From assembly GCA_022539475.1 (NCBI GenBank), contig VCMS01000089.1:224288-288287 (forward strand): a DNA stretch of 64,000 nt, given 5' to 3'. Of the stretch, positions 9,145 to 22,340 are shown one piece after another. The first letter of the stretch is position 1. Every line of letters starts with the position of its first letter. The stretch is from Gracilaria domingensis (taxonomy: Eukaryota > Rhodophyta > Florideophyceae > Gracilariales > Gracilariaceae). The position numbers were made by a program, and so were the translations under genes. The notes under the pieces are model-generated. The model was not told the origin of the DNA, ran no database searches, and saw only the letters and a list, made by a program, of their open reading frames with translations.

Positions 9145-9960
9145 TGTAGTGCAACGCGATTGCGGGACTCCTTCGCTGATGCGATTCATAACATGCACGG
9201 CGATGCCGGGAGGTGGTGGCACACAGTATGAGTAACTGGTGAGATCAGCCCATTCTTGGGTATACTTAATATTAGAATTAGTGTTATGAGGCGCACGGCT
9301 TAGCCGGTGGGTCACACACGTGTGGGAAGTTTGCACCCATTAGTTGAGGTATTTTAGATGTTTATTCTAGATATTTTCGCTACACCGCTTGACAGTGGGT
9401 TGGCACTCTACACTACTTAGTAGGTTGAGCTGCACCCATTGTCGGGGAAGTAAACGGACCAACCGAGTGTTCGGCTCTGATGTTTCACCCTTGGTGACCG
9501 ATATCCTCCTCCCGGAGAGTCGACACCTTGTGCAGGGCTCATCATCCGCCTCGCGGCATCATTAACACCACTACCGCTTTCGCGTGTTTACTTTGTGTGT
9601 GTTTTCTTTATTTCTGTCCCTGTTATACAGGTAGCACTACTTGGTGTACCGGTGCATACCGTTCGTGGCTCGACACACTCGCGTGGGTTATTACCGCTCT
9701 CGCGTGTCATCGCCACACTCGTGGGTACCGCGTGCTACGCACGTGACGCTACTGCCGACTTGTGTCGTGTGTTCTCTACCGCTGGACGCTTCTTCTTCGC
9801 CGCTTCGCTCCCTCCATTACTTGGGAAGGGTCGACCCCGGTCTTACACCCGGCATTGCCGTGTCGTACCTGTGGGAGCGCTCTACTGCTGTGCTCGCCTC
9901 TTGAGAGAGGGTCTGAACCGCCTTTGCGTGTCTTTCCCCATCGCTGGGTTTTGCACAACA
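9145..9960 (+). repeat. 3' LTR of gypsy element 1 (816 bp)
   Basis: Begins TGTAGTGCAA right after the polypurine tract and ends TTGCACAACA, giving the TG...CA ends and near-complementary 10-bp tips. Its start resembles the start of element 2's 3' LTR (TGAAGTGCAA at 20539). A shared stretch, CTTACACCCGGC near 9842, also occurs in that LTR (near 21165), so both are versions of one LTR family although most of the sequence differs. The 5' LTR is outside the window. Confidence 0.75.
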
Positions 9961-10454
9961 GGCGTCGCCGCCTTCGCACCAGTGAAGTGCCCCAACCAGG
10001 GGTGATCTTAGTTCAAGGATCTTGGCTCTACCCACTTTCGCCTTCGGCGGTGCACAACTCCTTATGGGAGGGACTCCCGGTGGTCACGGTGCCGCTCTCC
10101 ACCCTGCGTCCCAGCAGAACCCAACTTTGGGAGTGTTTCACCTTTGTTGTTTGTGTTCGACCATGTATAGGGAGTACCCTGGCGATACGCCGTACCTCTA
10201 TTATCCCTCTCCCTATCCCTCTCTATTTTCCTTTCCCCAGTCTGTGGTTTCGTCCCTCTTTCGAGGCTGCTACACTCACGCGTGAGTCACCCTTCCCTGC
10301 TCAACTCTCAACGCCCCGTCCTGACGGTCTAGCCCCGGTCTTACACCCGGCTAGTCGCGCCAGCCCAGAGAGGCTCGGTTCACTGGGTTGCGCTCAGTAG
10401 AGGAAGATCCCGAACATCTTCGTGGTGTTTCCTGCTCGCAAGCATTGCACTACA
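9961..10454 (+). repeat. 5' LTR of gypsy element 2, truncated by element 1 insertion
   Basis: These 494 bp match 20785-21278 at roughly 94-95% by eye, ending GCATTGCACTACA. The first 246 bp of the LTR (equivalent of 20539-20784) are missing here and should lie left of element 1, outside the window. The break falls exactly at the end of element 1's LTR, and the first five bases, GGCGT, are a candidate target-site duplication. A primer-binding site beginning TGG may start at 10458, but I cannot assign a tRNA. Confidence 0.75.
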
Positions 10455-10562
10455 AAGTGGTCTCCCGGCCTAAAGGACAGAAAGCTTGACGCGCTTTTGT
10501 GTACCCTCTTTGTGGTTCGTTTTCTTTTGGAAGTTTCCGTGTAACGGTTGGATTGGATACCG

Positions 10563-12762
10563 ATGTCTCGGAAGCCCTCCGATGCGGAGCCTGCCATCAC
10601 CCTCAGTCGTTCTACCAACGGTGGTAATCCAACGGAAGGTCGGCCTCCTTCGAGGATACTAGTTCGCCCTGGATCGACCCTGGGTAACAGGCCGTCCTTG
10701 CGGACGTCTAACCCGCCAGCGCGCTGGACACTTCCTTTTTCCCCGTTGATCCCTCCCACTGATGGGATTGCTCTGGCATCTGCCGTCGCCGAACCGGCTC
10801 CTGTCGGGCAGGTCAAGGCTACCGCCGAGGCGTCTCAGTCCCGTCGGGAGAGGGTTGAAAACCGCCAGGGTACAACCCTGGAAGAGCAGGTTCGCATGTT
10901 GCGAGCTGCTCACAATTCCCTTATGGGAGCCGATGATTCCCTCGCGGGAGAAGTCCGGAATCTGCGGGAGGAAGTTGGCACATTTCCTGTGAAGCATGTC
11001 GCAGAGGATCTCCGTACCCTACGGTCCGATGTCAACTCCGTGCTGGAATGCATTGGAGGACCCGCTGCCTTCGTGGAAGGAATTGAGACCCGATTCGATC
11101 GGATTCGAAGCCGTCTGGAGACGTTGGAGAAGGCCGCTATCGCGGAACTCACCACTGCGGCGGAGCCGGGTACATTGTCGCATCGCGACAAGAACAGCGG
11201 TCGTGACAAACCTCGCCGCAGGCGGAATGTCAAGGAGGACAATCAGTACTCCGACTCGGACTCGAGTTCGTCAGACGACGCCCCAGATGTTCCGTATAGT
11301 TCGGATTCATCCGATTGCTCATCCGACAATGATCGTGCAGGGCACTCATCACGCTCTAAGCGGTCATCGGTCACCCAAGGTGTTGTTCGTAAACGGTCGA
11401 AGGGACGGAAGCACTCCGGGCTGAGGGAGCTGAAGCCGACGAACCCGATTTATCGGAAGTTACTTTCATACCGGTACTACCGTTTGGAGGATTCCTCATT
11501 GGATCGCACACCCCGTGGGACGGGTAAGGTGAAGGACTGCATCCGCCGTATGCAGCTCTCACTCGTAACCAGACATTTTCTGGAAGCGACCCAGTCCTGG
11601 TGCTTGTTTTTCTCGCCTGTTTCGTGGCGGAGGCCGATGTTCTCGGGATGAACGAAGGCCAGGCCTACATTGCGCTACTGCACTTCTTATGGGGAGTGGC
11701 AGAAGACCAGTTCAACTCTGTGAGAGGCTCATCTCCTGCCTCCAAGAAGCGGTTTCGTGCTGGCCGGAAGCGGTCCAGTACTTGCTGCGCTCGTACGCCA
11801 CCAACGATGCAATCGGCACGGCCATCCTGGCACTCCGGGACACCCGGCAGAAGTCTGGAGAGACGGAAACCGATTATGTGGTACGCCTGAACAAGGCTTT
11901 CCACCGTTGTGGTAATGTCTACCCCGCAGGGGAACGTTGTACGATGTTCATCGATGACCTCGGCCCTGCCATCAAGACCTTGGTCGCCCGCTACCGCGAG
12001 GATAAGCGGAAGATCACCTACCTCGAGTTAGTCCAGTACGCTCGAGCGGAGGGTGATGCACTTCGTGCGCGAGGTCCTGTCCCCAGGTCGAAGTCTGCAA
12101 AGGCGTTGATGATGGAGACTGGCCCCCCATCGTTGTCGCTGCTAGCGAGCGAGGCCTCCCTAAGGGAGTATGACAACGTTCAGTTGGCCCAGGAAGGCCG
12201 GAGTTCCATTCCAACCACGGAACTACCGTCGACGACGGATGCTTCCTTCGACACCGCTCGGAACGATACGCTGCTTTACGCAGATTCCAACCGTGTGAAC
12301 GGACCAAGAATTCCGTATGCGAACGGAGCAATCCGTTTTCAACGGCCTGGATGGAAGGAAACACGCCCCAGGGTATGGTTCACCGATTCTCAGAATGGTA
12401 CCCTGCGTTCGGGAATGGCAACGCCGATCTGTGACCTTTGCTATACGCATGGTCACATCTCGCCGCTGTGCTTCCTCTCGATGAGGGATATGCCCATGGT
12501 CAGGGTGAACTATGAAGCTTTGACTCCGGAGGAGAAGAAAACCGTCCCTTTGACGTCGTACTTGCGTGCGAAGACGGACTACTCTCGCGCTGGCGCAGCA
12601 CCACCGCCGCAGCGGAATGTCCAAGCACCGCCTGTGCATCCAAACCCTCGGCCTATTGCCGAACACCACACCGCTAACGTAGAACCCCGCGGCCAGCGAG
12701 CCCAAGCACTCGTCGCCGAGGAGCCTGAGCAGCCGCCGCAGGCGGATTTTCAGGACACCTGA
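10563..12762 (+). pseudogene. Gypsy element 2 Gag, frameshifted
   Basis: Starts at ATG 10563, about 110 bp after the LTR. An N-terminal Ser/Asp-rich, low-complexity segment is followed by a capsid-like helical region (RELKPTNPIYRKLL). Frame changes occur near 11575 and near 11710; the frame beyond is restored to the stop at 12760-12762. The part after 11860 matches element 1 Gag closely (RLNKAFHRCGNVY). A CX2CX4HX4C zinc knuckle (CDLC...H...C) is present near 12430-12475. The two or more frame breaks make this a dead copy. It also shows what the missing N-terminus of element 1 Gag should look like. Confidence 0.85.
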
Positions 12763-12800
12763 ACGACGGAGTCTCCCTTTCGGGAGAGGCGTCCTCAGAC

Positions 12801-15800
12801 TTGAGGCTGTTGACGCCCGAGGCGTCGTTGCCTCGCTCCCCGGTGAGAGTCCTCTCGATTAAAGACGCCACAGACACGGATTTGGAGCACCTCGGTGTTC
12901 TGCGTCGACCGTGGATACGGGTAAGGAATAACCGGATCCCGGACCGAATCATGGTGATGGCCAAGCGACACTATAAGGTGTAAGCTGACCTTGGCCTGAG
13001 CCCTCAGTTTATGGTGCGTTACCTGACTGTATTAGACACAGGTGCAGGTCCGAACTTCACCGTGGAGTCCCTTCTCACACGGCACTTGCGGGAACTTATC
13101 CACCACAGCGTGCTTCCTGATGTCGCTGACGCGAATAACAACCCGTTAACAACGGTGGGAACAATCGACTTAGTCATGCGTTTGGGAACTTCCGTGGTGA
13201 GGGCCGACTTCATCGTTTGTCGGTCATTGGCTGTCCCAGTCATTTTGGGTTGCGATTACTGCAACAGGTTTGTCGATGCAATCAGGTCCCGCCTCAGGCG
13301 TGTAGAACTCGACGATGGTTCATCGGTACCGATCGTCCGTCATCCGCCGAAGCGGTCATCGCGGAAGCAAGTTCCACTCCCTGCTGCGCAGGCCCCGTCA
13401 CCGGCGTCGCGCGAGTCCACCAAGCTCCGCGTCGCTTCGTCGATTCGCATCCCGCCTGAGTCCCTCGTTATGGTGTCAGTTAATTCCCGTCAACACGGTC
13501 TTCTTTTTATTCAACCACTTACCTCGTTGTACGAGAATTGCCAACTCGCTGTCACGAATGGTGTTGTGCAAGTCACACCGGATACTCCGTTTCGGATACT
13601 CGTTGCCAATCTTGGCAGCACCCCCCAGTATCTGGTGAAGAACCAAGTCATTGGGTCTGTGACATCGCACCCACTCGCGATGCTTCCGACGAAGATGACG
13701 GCTGCCGATGTCCTCGGACTAGTTACCTCCGAAGAGGACTTCGCCCCATCTAAGGAGGGAGCTGCAGTTCCTGCTGTTTCCGCGGGTACCAATACCGTCG
13801 CAACGGAGAAGAAACCGACTGACTCTGAACCACAGCCTGTGTCGGGGACAGAAGAGCGTAAGCCCACGAGCTACGACAAGGTTGACCCCTTGAAGGCGCT
13901 TGAGGCACTTGATCTCGGTCATGTACCGGAGTCGCACCCTGAACGTCTAAGAGGCATGTTACGGGAGTTTACCCCAATGTGGGATGGCTCTCTTGGAGAG
14001 ATAAATGCAACGTAACACCGTATCGATTTGTTACCGAACACGCTTCCGGTTTCACAACCCCCTTACATGGCAGGACCGAGGGCTCGGGAGGAAGAACAGT
14101 TCCAAGTAGACAAGGTGCTGCGCGCAGGTGTCATCGAACACGCGCAATCGCCGTAGGCATCCCCAGTAGTACTGGTTCTCAAGGCTGACGGAACTTGGAG
14201 GTTCTGTGTCGACTATCGCCGGCTCAATGCCGTGACGGTAAGAGACGCCTACCCAATCCCTCGTATTAACGAGTGTATCGATTCGCTTCGGTGACGCTAC
14301 CGCGTTCACGGCGTTGGATGCCAATTGGGGATACTGGCAAGTCCCCGTCAGGGAGGAAGACCGCGATAAGACTGCGTTCGTGTGCCACTCGGGCTCCTAC
14401 CGCTTCAAGCGGATGCCTTTCGGCCTAACCAACGCACCCGCTACGTTCCAGCGTGCCATCGACATCTTGTTGAGCCGCTTCAAGTGGCTGAGCTGTCTCG
14501 TCTACCTTGACGATATCATCGTGTTTTCCAGTAATCTGGACGATCATCTCACCCAAGTCAGGGACGTGATGACCACTCTGCGTGATGCAGGAATAGCCCT
14601 CAAATTGAGGAAGTGTAAATTCTTCACCGACACCGTCAAGTATCTTGGACATATCATCCGTCCAGGACGGCTGACGATCGAGGACGCTCGCGTCAAGCAA
14701 CTCGCCAAGGCGAAGGAACCGTGAACCCAAACGGAATTACGCTCCTTCCTAGGGTTGGTCAAGGTCTACAGACGGTTTGTACCGAACCTTTCGGACATTG
14801 CGGCTCCCCTCAACGCTCTCTTGCGAAAGGGTCAGCCACCGAAACTGGGCCCCTTCACGCCCGCACAAGCGGAGGCATTCAACTCCTTGAAAAAGGCTGT
14901 TACATCAGCACCGATCCTATCGTTACCAAAACTGGGATTGCCGTTCTCCGTGTACACGGACTCGAGCGACTACCAAGTAGGCTGCGCGCTGTTCCAAACC
15001 ACTCTCGAGGGTACTGGTCACGTTCGCTTAACGTTCATGAACGGGACTACTCCGTTTCGGAGTAAGAGTGCCTTGCAGTCGTATGGGCATTATCCACCCT
15101 CCGTCCCTATTTGCTAGGTGTGCGCTTCATCGTGTACACGGGTCTTCCTCGTTGAGGTGGTTGATGAATATCTCTGACCCATCAGGCCGCTTCATGCGGT
15201 GGAGGCTCCGCCTAGCGAAATTCGACTTCGACGTCGTATACGAAAAAGAGACCCTAAACATTCAGGCGGACGCGCTGTCGCGCTTACCCACGAATGGAGA
15301 AACTCTGGCTGTTGACGACGATGACATTCCTTGCTTCGTCGTCGACGATGATGAACCGGAACCCCCGGAGTGGCGGCTTGACGAATGGCCAGATGACTGG
15401 GACGATATGGACGCTGAGTTTGATGAACTGCTTGTTGCAGGCAAAGCCGAGGATGTAAAGCTCCTACCGGGAAATTTTGTACCGGTATCACCCGAAGAAA
15501 TGATCCGAGAACAACATGGAGACCCGTTCTGCATCACGATCCGTGCCCGACTTAACGGTGAAGCCACCCTCCCATTCGAGGTCAATGACATCGGCTACCG
15601 TGTAAGGACAGTCGAGTCACACCGACAAGTTGTGGTACCACACTCGCTGCAGACGAGGATCCTACACCTTTCGCATTACGCAAAGTTAGGTGGCCGCGCA
15701 GGTGGAAGAAAGTTGTACCTCACCTTGAGGATAGACTTCTACTGGCCCGCCATGGCGGTGGATTGTTAGGCTACGGTACGCTTTTGTACCGATTGCGCGA

Positions 15801-18163
15801 GAAAGCGTGTGAAACACCGAAAGAATTCGAAGAAAGTGAAACTATTCCCTGCCAGGGTGCCGCTTGAATTTGTGGCAATCGATATTCTCGGACGATTGCT
15901 TACCGCTCGGAGTGGAAATAAGTTTCTTCTCGTTATCACGGATCGGTTCCCGAAACTGGTTCGGACAGTACCTCTAAAGAGGATCACCGCTTTCACAGTC
16001 GCGCAGGCGTTCGCCACACACTGGATCTTCGTGTACGGTCCTCCTGTGGAGTTGTTATCCGATAACGGAAAGCAATTCGCATCCCAGTTCTTCCAGGATG
16101 TATGTCGCATCATGGACGTGAAGAACCTCTTCACGACCACTTACCATCCCCAATGTAATGGGGAAGTTGAACTGTACACTCGTACGATGCTGGCATCTCT
16201 CCGTTCTTACGTTGTTGACCACCCAAAAACATGGGACTTATACACCGACGCCTTAACCTTTGCGTACAACACGCAGGTACACAGGACTACTGGTGTTTCC
16301 CCATTGAAACTGGTTTTGTCACGAACACCCCCGCCATTGGCGTTAGAATCACAAGCTACCTTGGGCAATTTCACATCTGTGGGTGATTATCGCCAACAAT
16401 GGAAGGCTTCGCTAACGAAGTTAGTACCGGCTGCCCGGAAATCGATGGCGAAAGCCCAAGCCGCTTACAAGCGCGATTTTTATGCTCGCTTGCGAAGAAG
16501 AACCCCTGAACCACTTACTGTGGGCAACCATGTCTTCGTACGGAAGGAACACTACAACCCTGAGAAGGGCAAAAGTCATAAGCTCTCGCCTGTGGCAGAT
16601 GGATCTTATAAGTTAATCTCGCTCACACCGGAAACTGTGGTGGTCGAGATCGATGACGCACATCAGCGAATCTCCCGCGACCGCGTGGTATTGGCCCCTC
16701 CATCCTCGTCTGAGGTTCCCCCGCCTGGTACAGAGCCCGTGTCTACAGAGTCAACAACGCCAGTAACACCGGAAATAAATATGGTGACAAGACCCTCCGT
16801 CCTGCCCCACCCCCATCGAGACCTTACAGACCTCCCGGTAGAGTCGGCCCCGCCGACTGTGTCGGAAAATGATCGCCAACATGGCACCCCCGTTTCTGTC
16901 CCATCGCTGGGTTCACCTCCCTTCAATGCTGGACATTCAAATACTCCCCACGCCGCTCCATCTAAGGAGGCGGAGGAGATTATCAGCCCTGCTGAGAGTC
17001 CCTTGCCGACGTCGCGTCGTGAGGACAACCGTGAAGCACGGACTGTACGGAGCTCTCCGGATGTTCCGGCCTGTGGGCCGGCTTCGCCTCCGCAACGCAC
17101 GCTCGCTAGTCAGACACACAGCCCCGTAGCCGGGAAGTCTACACCGTCGAAGGGTAAGAACACTCACGCAGAAGCGGATTCGCTTAAGTGAACAGAGCCT
17201 CGTGGCCTACCAGCCGCGCTGGGTAAGGCGAAGTTGAAGGATGCCGTCGCCACCGGGGCGACGTCGTCGGAACGAAGCCCCACTGGAGAAAGCGCAGCGA
17301 GATCGCGACCCACCGCGCAACGGGATGCAGAACATCCAGGAAGTCTGGAAAATCCTGCGGAGAGGCACGAGCTGAGGGAAGAGAAGTCCCGACTGCCTCG
17401 GTGGAAACCGGCAGCACAGCCGTGGGAATACCGGACACTGCGGGAAGATTTCACGTCATGGACGGTACTGCACCAAATACTGGAAATGAAATATCGGCAC
17501 AAGTGCAGCCACGTGGGGAGATCGCGAGATCGGAAGCGGCCGGCGGTGCCGATAACCCCGGTAACCCGGAAGTAACCGTTCAGGACGGAATTTTGAGCAA
17601 ATAAGCTCAAGGGCCAACGGCGCAACCGTTGGAGGACACCTGTAACAGGGAGGCGGTTCTTCTGAGGGAGCTTGACAGCCAACCGTAGCTACAATCTCGT
17701 ACACGCACGGTTGTAAAGCCACCCGAGGTGGAGCCTCCCGCCGCAAGTGGTGAGCACGCAGCTTCGCCAACACCGCTGAACCGGAAGGACCCACGCCGAC
17801 TGGCGGTACGCAGCGACATTTCGAACGCGCCTCGACGGGAGGAAACTGGCCACGCAGAGACAGGCTCGCTCTGCTACCCCCGGCACGGGAACCGCTCCCC
17901 CACAAGGGTTGTCAGCCGATGAAGTAACCATAACACGGCAAGGCCGGCAGGTGTACGTTCAAGAGTACATCTTCGACCGAATTATCGGGCACTTCTGGGA
18001 CCAGAAGGGCATTTTACAATACCACCTCCGTTGGTACGGCTATGGCCCATCGTGGGATACTGAAGAACCAATCGAGCACGTACCGCGCTCTGAGGTCGTA
18101 CAGTACCCCCGCCAAGCGGGAACGGCCACACCAGCGACGCTGGACAATGCTCAAGTGGGATAA
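12801..18163 (+). pseudogene. Gypsy element 2 Pol with chromodomain, multiply broken
   Basis: Same domain order as element 1: protease (LDTGAG near 13033), reverse transcriptase (YLDD near 14508), RNase H, DD35E integrase (IDILG, SDNGKQF, CNGEVELY), a GPY/F-type module (DGSYKLI) and a C-terminal chromodomain at about 17950-18110 (HLRWYGYGPSWDTEEP). Visible lesions include stops at 12981 (TAA), 14013 (TAA), 14155 (TAG), 14722 (TGA) and 15767 (TAG), a frameshift near 14290, a frameshift or deletion near 15010-15060, and several breaks in the linker at 17190-17900. The chromodomain keeps the aromatic WDTEEP motif, where element 1 has a Ser/Asp variant. The number of lesions shows this is much older than element 1. 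Confidence 0.9.
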
Positions 18164-18546
18164 GGTTGCCGTGGAAACGGATGGACATCATGTTGGTAAC
18201 ACACGTAGTGCGACGGGAATTGAGCCCACACCACCTTGGTGAGATGTCTGTCGAATTGACGATTCGACCGGCTCGCGCCGCGAGAACACCGATTTTCGGA
18301 AGGAAGGCTCATGCCTCAGGTTTTTTCATCCAGCTCGCTGGTAACGGCATTACCGCCACACCATGAGCATGGTTTTTTCCCTCGCAAGGGTGCGTTTTTT
18401 GCAGCGCATCGCATCGCATTAGCTGGCTGTGCTGGAAAAGAAGGAAGAAACCGTCGAAGACGAGTATGAAGCAAAGGATCATTTATCTCATGGCTATACT
18501 ACTGTGAACAGATAATTGCCCACGCATGGGGAAGCTCGGCTCCCAA
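18164..18546. other. Spacer between pol and antisense ORF of element 2
   Basis: Corresponds to 6450-7019 of element 1 but lacks its purine-rich tandem repeat. I see no ORF or RNA gene here. Confidence 0.6.
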
Positions 18547-20495
18547 TTACTGGCCGTCGCCATCGCCCTCATCCTGATGAGGCATACCGCCGAGGCGTTG
18601 AGCTAAGGCGTCCGCCATAGCGGTGACGTCGCCAGAGGCTGCGCTTGCACCTAAGTCCGCGCCGCGGAGGAAGCGAGCGATAATCGAACCTTCGTTGACA
18701 CCCGAAGGCGGGGGATGAGCTGCAGCAGCGGCAGCCGCAGGAGTCGGCTGAGCCGGAATCGGAACCGGAGTGGGTACCGGAATGGGAACCGGAGCGGGAG
18801 CAACGAAGTCAGCCGCCGAGGCGGAGCCGACAACCGGAGCAGGGCCCGCGTTCTCCCCCGCAGGGGTTGCGTCGGCTTCTTCGATCATCTCGAAGTCGTC
18901 GCCTCCCTTGTCCTCGGGCTGATTGTCCACCATTGGATCTCCCCCGAGGTACTCTCGGTAGTACTTATCATAGATCACGAACCCAGTTGGGTAATCGGCC
19001 GGCACGCGCCGGGGAGCAGAACGGAGCTCACTCGCTTCCTCAGCGGTAATCTCCCGATAATCCCACGAGTCGAAGAAGACAAAATCGCCCGCGAGAGCGG
19101 TATTTCTTCCCAGACCTGGGCCATAACCACCAGAGTTCGGGGAATCACCACGACCACTCTGAGACAGAGGCACCTGAGTCCAGTCGACACTATCGATGTA
19201 ATCGAGAAGGCTCAGCACCTCGTCGTTGTTGGCGACCGCGACCCCCGAGGAGCACTTCCAAGTCCAAATTTCGGATGGCCGCCCGTACGCGGGGAGGGAT
19301 AAACCACAGTCGATAATGGCCGTATGCCTCAGCGAGGATAAATGCCGCAGTGCGGACCCCCCACTCGGTGACGACAACCGACCACAACCCAGTTCTGGGA
19401 TCCGTGAGCAGGTATGACCCTAAGTAGCTGAATATCGGGGGCAGCTCGATGTAGCTCCCCCGGCATGCCTTGAGGTAGCTCCACCACTCTGGTAGAGGAA
19501 CATACCGACACTGTTGGTGCGCCGCCGCGATGTGGCGGATTTCAAAGTTCTGATACCGAGCGAAATACCCAAGTTGGGACCGAGACCGCCTCTCATGGCG
19601 GATGAAGTTCTGAAGGAAGTTGGACCGCTAGAGGCGCGGAAGATATCGAAACTCAGCCCGAAGAATCGGTCTTGTCCAGCACATGGCTTCCTGCCGTGCA
19701 ACAGTCATACCTCGCCAGGCGAAGGTTTCCAATTCCGCTAAGCGGTCGCAGTAACTGATTTCCCCGCGCATGCGGTAATAGGCCACGTCAAAGTCCATCC
19801 CCGGTGGGATCTGGAGCTCAAAGGGCACCCGGCCTTGCCGTTTGTAGGCCACCGACACGAAGTTCGCGTGAGGCTCTTCCCAGGATTGCCGGTTCTCTCG
19901 TGCGACCTGATGAACAGGGATCGCGATTTGAGTACGCCAATCCCACGAAGTGGTCACCATCGCTGGGAGGTCCCCCGGAAGGGTGTTGCGCCCGTCGGCA
20001 TACTCAGTAATGAGGCTTTCGTTGAACACCGCAGTCGGGTGAAACCACGGCGCAAGCCCGAGAAGCCTCGCATGTCGCCGGTTTTGCCGGGTTGAGCCCT
20101 ACAATGGAGTTGAAAGATGGCCAGAACGCGCCCGGGTGAAAGCCGACGACGGGCCCCGCGAGAGCGGCATGTTGCGCAGAGGACCCAGCGCCGTTGTTCT
20201 GTTGCCCCGCGGACGGGTTGGAGCCCTGTTGAGAGAGTGGAACGGATCGGAATCAGGTGAAGCCCCCTTGGGGGAATGGCGGCTGGTTCGGAGACCGGTT
20301 CGGTGGAACGCCACTCATAGTGAGGTCTAGTTCCGGTGTCGGAGGAGAGTTCACCGCAGAAGCGAGAGCGCGTTCGGTACTCTGAGGAGGTACGGCTACT
20401 ACAGGAGCAGGGAGCACGTCGTTGACGGCAGAAGGAAAAAGAAATACTGGAGGGCCGGGGAGCGCTGCACTTATATCCTCTTGGCTCGGCTCCAT
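18547..20495 (-). pseudogene. Antisense ORF of gypsy element 2, frameshifted homologue
   Basis: Homologous to the element 1 antisense protein and in the same position. The ATG is at 20495, only 44 bp from the 3' LTR. The Pro/Ser-rich N-terminus, the core blocks (CWTRPILRAEFRYLPR near 19640, YRLWFIPPR near 19300), an acidic stretch and an Ala/Pro tail occur in the same order. At least four frame changes (between 20030 and 20253, near 19628, near 19400 and near 19230) break it. Protein similarity persists across frames despite large DNA divergence, so the ORF was under constraint before this copy died. No known domain is recognised. Confidence 0.8.
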
Positions 20496-20538
20496 CCTGC
20501 CCTCGTCGAGGTTGTATTACCGCCTAAGCAGGGGGAGA

Positions 20539-21278
20539 TGAAGTGCAACGCTCATGTAGGAGGAATTTCGCTGGACTTAGTCATAATTCCCGTTCACGGG
20601 TTTGCCTGGTACACACCAGTATATGACTAGTAGTAACTAGTGGTTGCCATTGAGATGGTTTAGACAGATCGGACACGGTGGAGCTGATCGGAGGTTGGCT
20701 ACTACACGTGGGCGTTTGCCACAACTATTGGGATGTTTAGTTAATATTGTTTATTATTTTTAGTGAGGACAGACTAAGTGCGACGGCGTCGCCGCCTTCG
20801 CACCAGTAAAGTGCCCCAACCAGGGGTGATCCTACTTCAAGGATCTTGGCTCTAGCCACTCTCGCATTATGCGGTTCACAACTTCTTATCGGAGGGACTC
20901 CCAGTGGTCACGGTGCCGCTATCCACCCTGCGTCGCCGCAGAACCCAACTTTGGGAGTGTTTCACCTTTGTTGTTTGTGTTCGACCATGTATAGGGAGTA
21001 CCCTGGCGATACGCCGTACCTCTATTATCCCTCTCCCTCTTCCTCTCTATTTTCCTTTCCCCAGTCTGTGGTTTCGTCCCTCTTTCGAGGCTGTTACACT
21101 CACGCGTGAGTCACCCTTCCCTGCTCAACTCTCAACGCCCCGTCTTGACGGTCTAGCCCCGATCTTACACCCGGCTAGTCGCGCCAGCCCAGAGAGGCTC
21201 TGTTCACTCTGTTGCGCTCAGTAGAGGAAGATCCCGAACATCTTCGTGGTGTTTCCTGCTCGCAGGCATTGCACTACA
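20539..21278 (+). repeat. 3' LTR of gypsy element 2 (740 bp)
   Basis: Starts TGAAGTGCAA after a polypurine tract and ends TTGCACTACA, near-perfect 10-bp inverted tips. Bases 20785-21278 are duplicated at 9961-10454. The intact sequence across 20780-20795 shows the empty target into which element 1 would have inserted in the 5' copy. Confidence 0.85.
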
Positions 21279-22340
21279 AGAAAGACCAGATCCAGGCCGT
21301 GCAGAAAATTATGGATCTTGTGGCCTTTGATCCTCCAATATCGATGGTTAACCGCCTGACCCTGTCGCTTAATCTTGTTTCGAGCTGCAGTCATAGGAAA
21401 AACGAGGAACTGGTGGCTTTCGTTCTCATGCAGCATTTCATGCATGCCGGATTCGAATCTTCGACCCACATCGGAGAGGTTTTCGCAACAAAGTTGATCG
21501 ATAATGCGAACTTGCCTGAAAACACACTTCACAATGCTGTTTTGCAGCTCTTGTCTCAAGCACAGTCTCGCGCCGAGCATGGTCAGACTGCAGTCAATGG
21601 AGATCTCGTTCCTTTTATTCTCATTCAGAAGATAAAGAACATCTCTGATTCGCTTGTGCAGACTTTGGAACCGATGGAAATCTCGGAAACGCTTGAGACG
21701 ATGCAGTCACATTTTCAAGACTATCGTCGAAAGGTCAAGGACGCGTATGATGCCCTGGCCGTGCAACTCTTTCGACTTCCTGAACGCAAACGGGACAGCA
21801 ACCCGGAGAACATCAAGAATATTGCCAAGCCCGCAGCTCCTCGTGTGGTCCTTCATCTTCATGACGCCGTTTGCGTCCTCTACTCTTTATCTTCAGCGAG
21901 GAAGCAGGCCACAAACAAAATTTCCCGCAATGACATCGAGGCCATGGTGCAGCAACGGGTGCACAAAGCTCTCCTCTCTGATGGAGTGCATCCTTCTGAA
22001 CCTCAGCAGTCTGCGGAGGATACGGCTGCTGGAGGTAACAAGACGAAAACCAAGAAGAAGGGTGGCGGAGGTGAGTCCTCAACCCGTGGTGGTGACCCAT
22101 CTAGCCCTCCTGCAAAGCGCCATAATTCTAAGAAAGAGTTCTGTTTCGACTGCGGGTCCAACCAACACTATCGTAGATCTAAGTAGTGCAAGTACGAGGA
22201 CGGTGAGACGTACATACAGAGGATGGTTCGCATGGAGAAACAGTCGTCCCAGAAGAACTCTCAATCTTATGGTTCTTTTCGCCGAGGTTCCACACCTTCG
22301 AACGCCAATTGAGCTCGATATGTAAACGGAAAGGTGAAGC
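21279..22340 (+). pseudogene. Ty1/copia element Gag, interrupted at its 5' side by element 2
   Basis: Coding similarity begins directly after element 2's LTR (KKDQIQAVQKIMDLVAF), so element 2 appears inserted in this gene and the upstream part is off-window. A helical Gag-like region of about 270 residues leads to a Lys-rich segment and a zinc knuckle CX2CX4H (CFDCGSNQH near 22140). The last cysteine follows a TAG stop at about 22184. The reading continues with further breaks. The assignment as copia rests on the integrase-before-RT order downstream. Confidence 0.65.

Noticed and set aside
9145-10454. One long 1.3-kb LTR shared by elements 1 and 2
   Set aside because: The 9145-9960 part already has TG...CA ends and its own downstream LTR signals, and the remainder matches only the inner part of element 2's LTR. 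Nested insertion explains this better.
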